Shown here in pieces: positions 62,300 through 64,000 of a stretch of 64,000 nucleotides of DNA. Source of the stretch: Candidatus Bandiella numerosa (GTDB lineage Bacteria; Pseudomonadota; Alphaproteobacteria; Rickettsiales; Midichloriaceae); assembly GCF_029981845.1 (NCBI RefSeq), contig NZ_CP104164.1, positions 434,001 through 498,000 of the forward strand, written 5' to 3'. Made by a program: the position numbers and the translations under genes. A model generated the notes under the pieces. That model was not told the DNA's origin. It made no database searches and saw only the letters and a program-made list of their open reading frames with translations. The number at the start of each line of letters is the position of its first letter. Positions within the stretch are counted from its first letter, which is position 1.

Positions 62300-63170
62300 T
62301 GGAGGAGAAGTTAATGCAAGATTTTCCGAGTGATGCGCAGGTGATAATGGCGGAGATAGTAGGAGGAGGATTATTGATAAATGGGGGGATGGATATAGAT
62401 TACAACAATTGCAATAGATACCAAGAGGTGGAAGTAAAAAGCGGCAAGGGAGTGATTGGAGAATGTGAGTATATAGCAGGATTGAGGAAGGAGGCGGAGA
62501 CAAATAAAGAAAGGTTGAAGGAAACGTTAGTTAAGGCATCCCTTGGCCCAATCAGGGGGATATACACAAGAGAAGTGGCGATGCAGGTGGTAAGGGGAGA
62601 ATTGGTAGACCCAATAATGGGAGAAAGCTTAAGAAATGGAAAGATAACATTTAAGGGAGGATTACTGGCAGAAGGAATAAGCAAGGGAGTTGAGTATTTC
62701 AAAGAAAAGCAGGTAGAAAAAAAGATAAAAAATTGGGAGATAAGGAATCAAGAAGAAAGAATGAGAAGAGAGGTAGAGGAAATAACAAAAGGTGAGCAAG
62801 GGCAATATGAGTATGTAGGAGAAGGAAGAAAGGTAGAGCCAGGAATGGTGTGGGATGCACTTAATCAAGATAATGTGGGAGGAGTGGTTGAAGGGCAGGT
62901 AGGAGATAGCTACAAATGCAAGGCAGGAATATGTATAGCAGATGATGCTAGTAAAATAGGAGGAAGCAGGATAGGAGGTAATAAGGAAGGAGAGAAGTGG
63001 AGCAAGATGCCAGTAAAGAAAGGGGATACAGTATGGAGGATATATGGAGATAAGCCAACGCAGCAGCAATTGGAAGAGTTTGCCAAGAAGAATCCATACA
63101 TAGCAGCGAGGGGGGTTGTTAGGGATGCGGATGGGAATATCAAACATCTGGAGATAAGAGCGGGAGAAAC
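62291..63170 (+). repeat. Toxin-cassette repeat, copy 3 (truncated)
   Basis: Starts at AAAGCAAATGATGG inside the second immunity gene and matches the other copies, with more changes (for example FPSDAQVIMAEIVGG), up to the LysM end IRAGE. There it breaks off, 22 bases before the right inverted repeat. Confidence 0.8.
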
Positions 63171-63222
63171 AACACTGGTCCATAACTTCGCCATTTATTT
63201 ATCAAAATATCACGCCACTTAA
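62296..63222 (+). pseudogene. Third toxin cassette, tip lost
   Basis: 308 residues: the pre-toxin region and LysM-like module (MPVKKGDTVWRIYGDKP...), then only TTLVHNFAIYLSKYHAT, encoded largely by the flanking repeat. The toxin tip and its immunity gene are missing, so it is a truncated donor cassette. The start overlaps the second immunity gene by four bases (ATGA). Confidence 0.7.
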
Positions 63223-63239
63223 TTATAAAAGTAACAATA
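63192..63239 (+). repeat. Right copy of 48-bp island-flanking inverted repeat
   Basis: Starts CATTTATTTATCAAAATATC and is the exact reverse complement of 46601-46648. It lies between the truncated cassette and sucD and marks the right edge of the island. It supplies the final codons and stop of the truncated cassette. Confidence 0.85.
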
Positions 63240-63348
63240 CTATTTCAATCTTCTTTTATTAAAAAACAGCATTATTTCCCTTGACCTTACTGGCAAATTT
63301 TACGGGAATGAAGCGACTATAGGTGTAGATGTTGTGATACTTCGTTCT

Positions 63349-64000
63349 TTAAATAAGCTCGTACATAGTCTTGCCAATATCCGCAGGAGACATTGAAACG
63401 GTTATTCCAGCACTTTTCATAGCCTCAATTTTTGCCTCAGCTGTATCGTCACCTCCAGAAATTATAGCGCCTGCATGACCCATTCTTTTGCCAGGAGGAG
63501 CAGTTTTGCCTGCTATAAATCCAACAGTTGGTTTTTTAATTTTATGATTTTTAATAAATTCTGCTGCTTCTATTTCAGCTGTGCCACCAATTTCTCCAAT
63601 CACTATTATTGCGGAAGTCTCATTATCATTAAGAAACATTTCAATTGCATCTATAAAACTAGTGCCATTGATAGGGTCTCCACCTATTCCTATGCAAGTG
63701 GATTGGCCAAGACCAAGATTAGAAGTCTGATGAACCGCTTCATAAGTTAACGTTCCGGATTTAGAAATAATTCCAATATTGCCTTTTTTGTGAATATAGC
63801 CAGGCATAATTCCAATTTTGCATTCACCAGGAGTTATAATTCCAGGGCAATTAGGTCCAATAAGCCTAGTCTTAGAATTAGTTAGGGCTTTTTTCACCCT
63901 CAACATATCAAGCACCGGAATACCTTCTGTAATACATACTACAAGCTCTATTTTTGCATCAATTGCTTCTAGGATTGAGTCTGCAGCAAAGGGTGGTGGT
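63349..64000 (-). CDS. sucD: Succinyl-CoA ligase alpha subunit (5' end outside window)
   Basis: TCA-cycle enzyme making ATP or GTP from succinyl-CoA. The visible part covers roughly the last 217 residues. The CoA/nucleotide loop segments LIGPNCPGIITPGECKIGIM, SKSGTLTYEA, GIGGDPINGTSFID, GEIGGTAEIEAAEF, the active-site His in RMGHAGAIISGG and the C-terminal MSPADIGKTM are all intact. The frame is open to the window edge and reads AADSILEAIDAKIELVVCIT there, so the start lies beyond it. An internal ATG at 63915 is not the start. Confidence 0.97.
   Translation of the reverse strand, partial: PPPFAADSILEAIDAKIELVVCITEGIPVLDMLRVKKALTNSKTRLIGPNCPGIITPGECKIGIMPGYIHKKGNIGIISKSGTLTYEAVHQTSNLGLGQSTCIGIGGDPINGTSFIDAIEMFLNDNETSAIIVIGEIGGTAEIEAAEFIKNHKIKKPTVGFIAGKTAPPGKRMGHAGAIISGGDDTAEAKIEAMKSAGITVSMSPADIGKTMYELI

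Overview
The window reads as a chromosome segment of an AT-rich, host-associated alphaproteobacterium, most likely Rickettsiales. The signs are very low GC, the rpsC-to-adk ribosomal gene order, an uninterrupted atpHAGDC operon, an Rrf2-sufBCDST iron-sulfur operon with divergent sufE, and the alphaproteobacterial trio NDUFA12-like / MlaD / DUF2155. Genus is not assigned. The gene set (biotin operon, nicotinamide salvage, patatin-like protein, Cys-rich exported protein, polymorphic toxins) fits an intracellular or epibiotic lifestyle.

Layout. 1-7753 (+): the spc-type ribosomal operon from rplV (cut by the window edge) to rplO, then secY and adk. rpmD is missing and the expected rpsM-rpsK-rpoA-rplQ genes do not follow. 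7.8-10.6 kb: accessory patch with a small membrane protein, an IS21-like end remnant, a decayed IS6-family transposase, an exported Ntn-hydrolase and a long palindrome. 10.6-16.2 kb (-): tRNA-Ile, rpmA, rplU and the ATP synthase F1 operon. 16.3-22.2 kb: the SUF operon with a clear promoter and operator, plus sufE. 22.4-27.2 kb: small hypothetical genes, a predicted HxD...H oxygenase-like protein, nadE, a degenerate intradiol-dioxygenase-like protein, a lipoprotein and tpiA. 27.2-32.9 kb: bioBFCD (-) divergent from bioA (+), with a candidate BirA-type operator between them and a BioH-like hydrolase beside bioA. 32.8-37 kb (-): a Cys-rich exported protein and a membrane protein with a repeated His-rich tail. 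37-41.5 kb (+): nadM-nadV, a patatin-like gene, tRNA-Cys, enolase. 41.6-46.4 kb: NDUFA12-like, mlaD, DUF2155, an HD-domain gene with a small coupled ORF, rpe, glpX, recO.

46.6-63.24 kb is a 16.6-kb accessory island framed by a perfect 48-bp inverted repeat. It holds a second HxD...H protein, three tandem paralogues with constant N-termini and variable C-termini, a coiled-coil protein, and a 2863-residue giant with a complete SecA-like motor domain in the middle, then a hydrophobic segment, a LysM-like module and a variable C-terminal toxin tip. A DUF2247-like immunity gene follows directly. Next comes an orphan cassette that repeats the pre-toxin and LysM part of the giant but carries a different tip and an SCO4402-like immunity gene. 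A third cassette copy is cut off inside the LysM module a few codons before the right inverted repeat. This is the architecture of a polymorphic toxin locus with interchangeable tips, unusual because the carrier is a SecA-type ATPase. The window ends in sucD (-), cut by the edge.

All functional names rest on motif and family recognition by eye; no database search was run.
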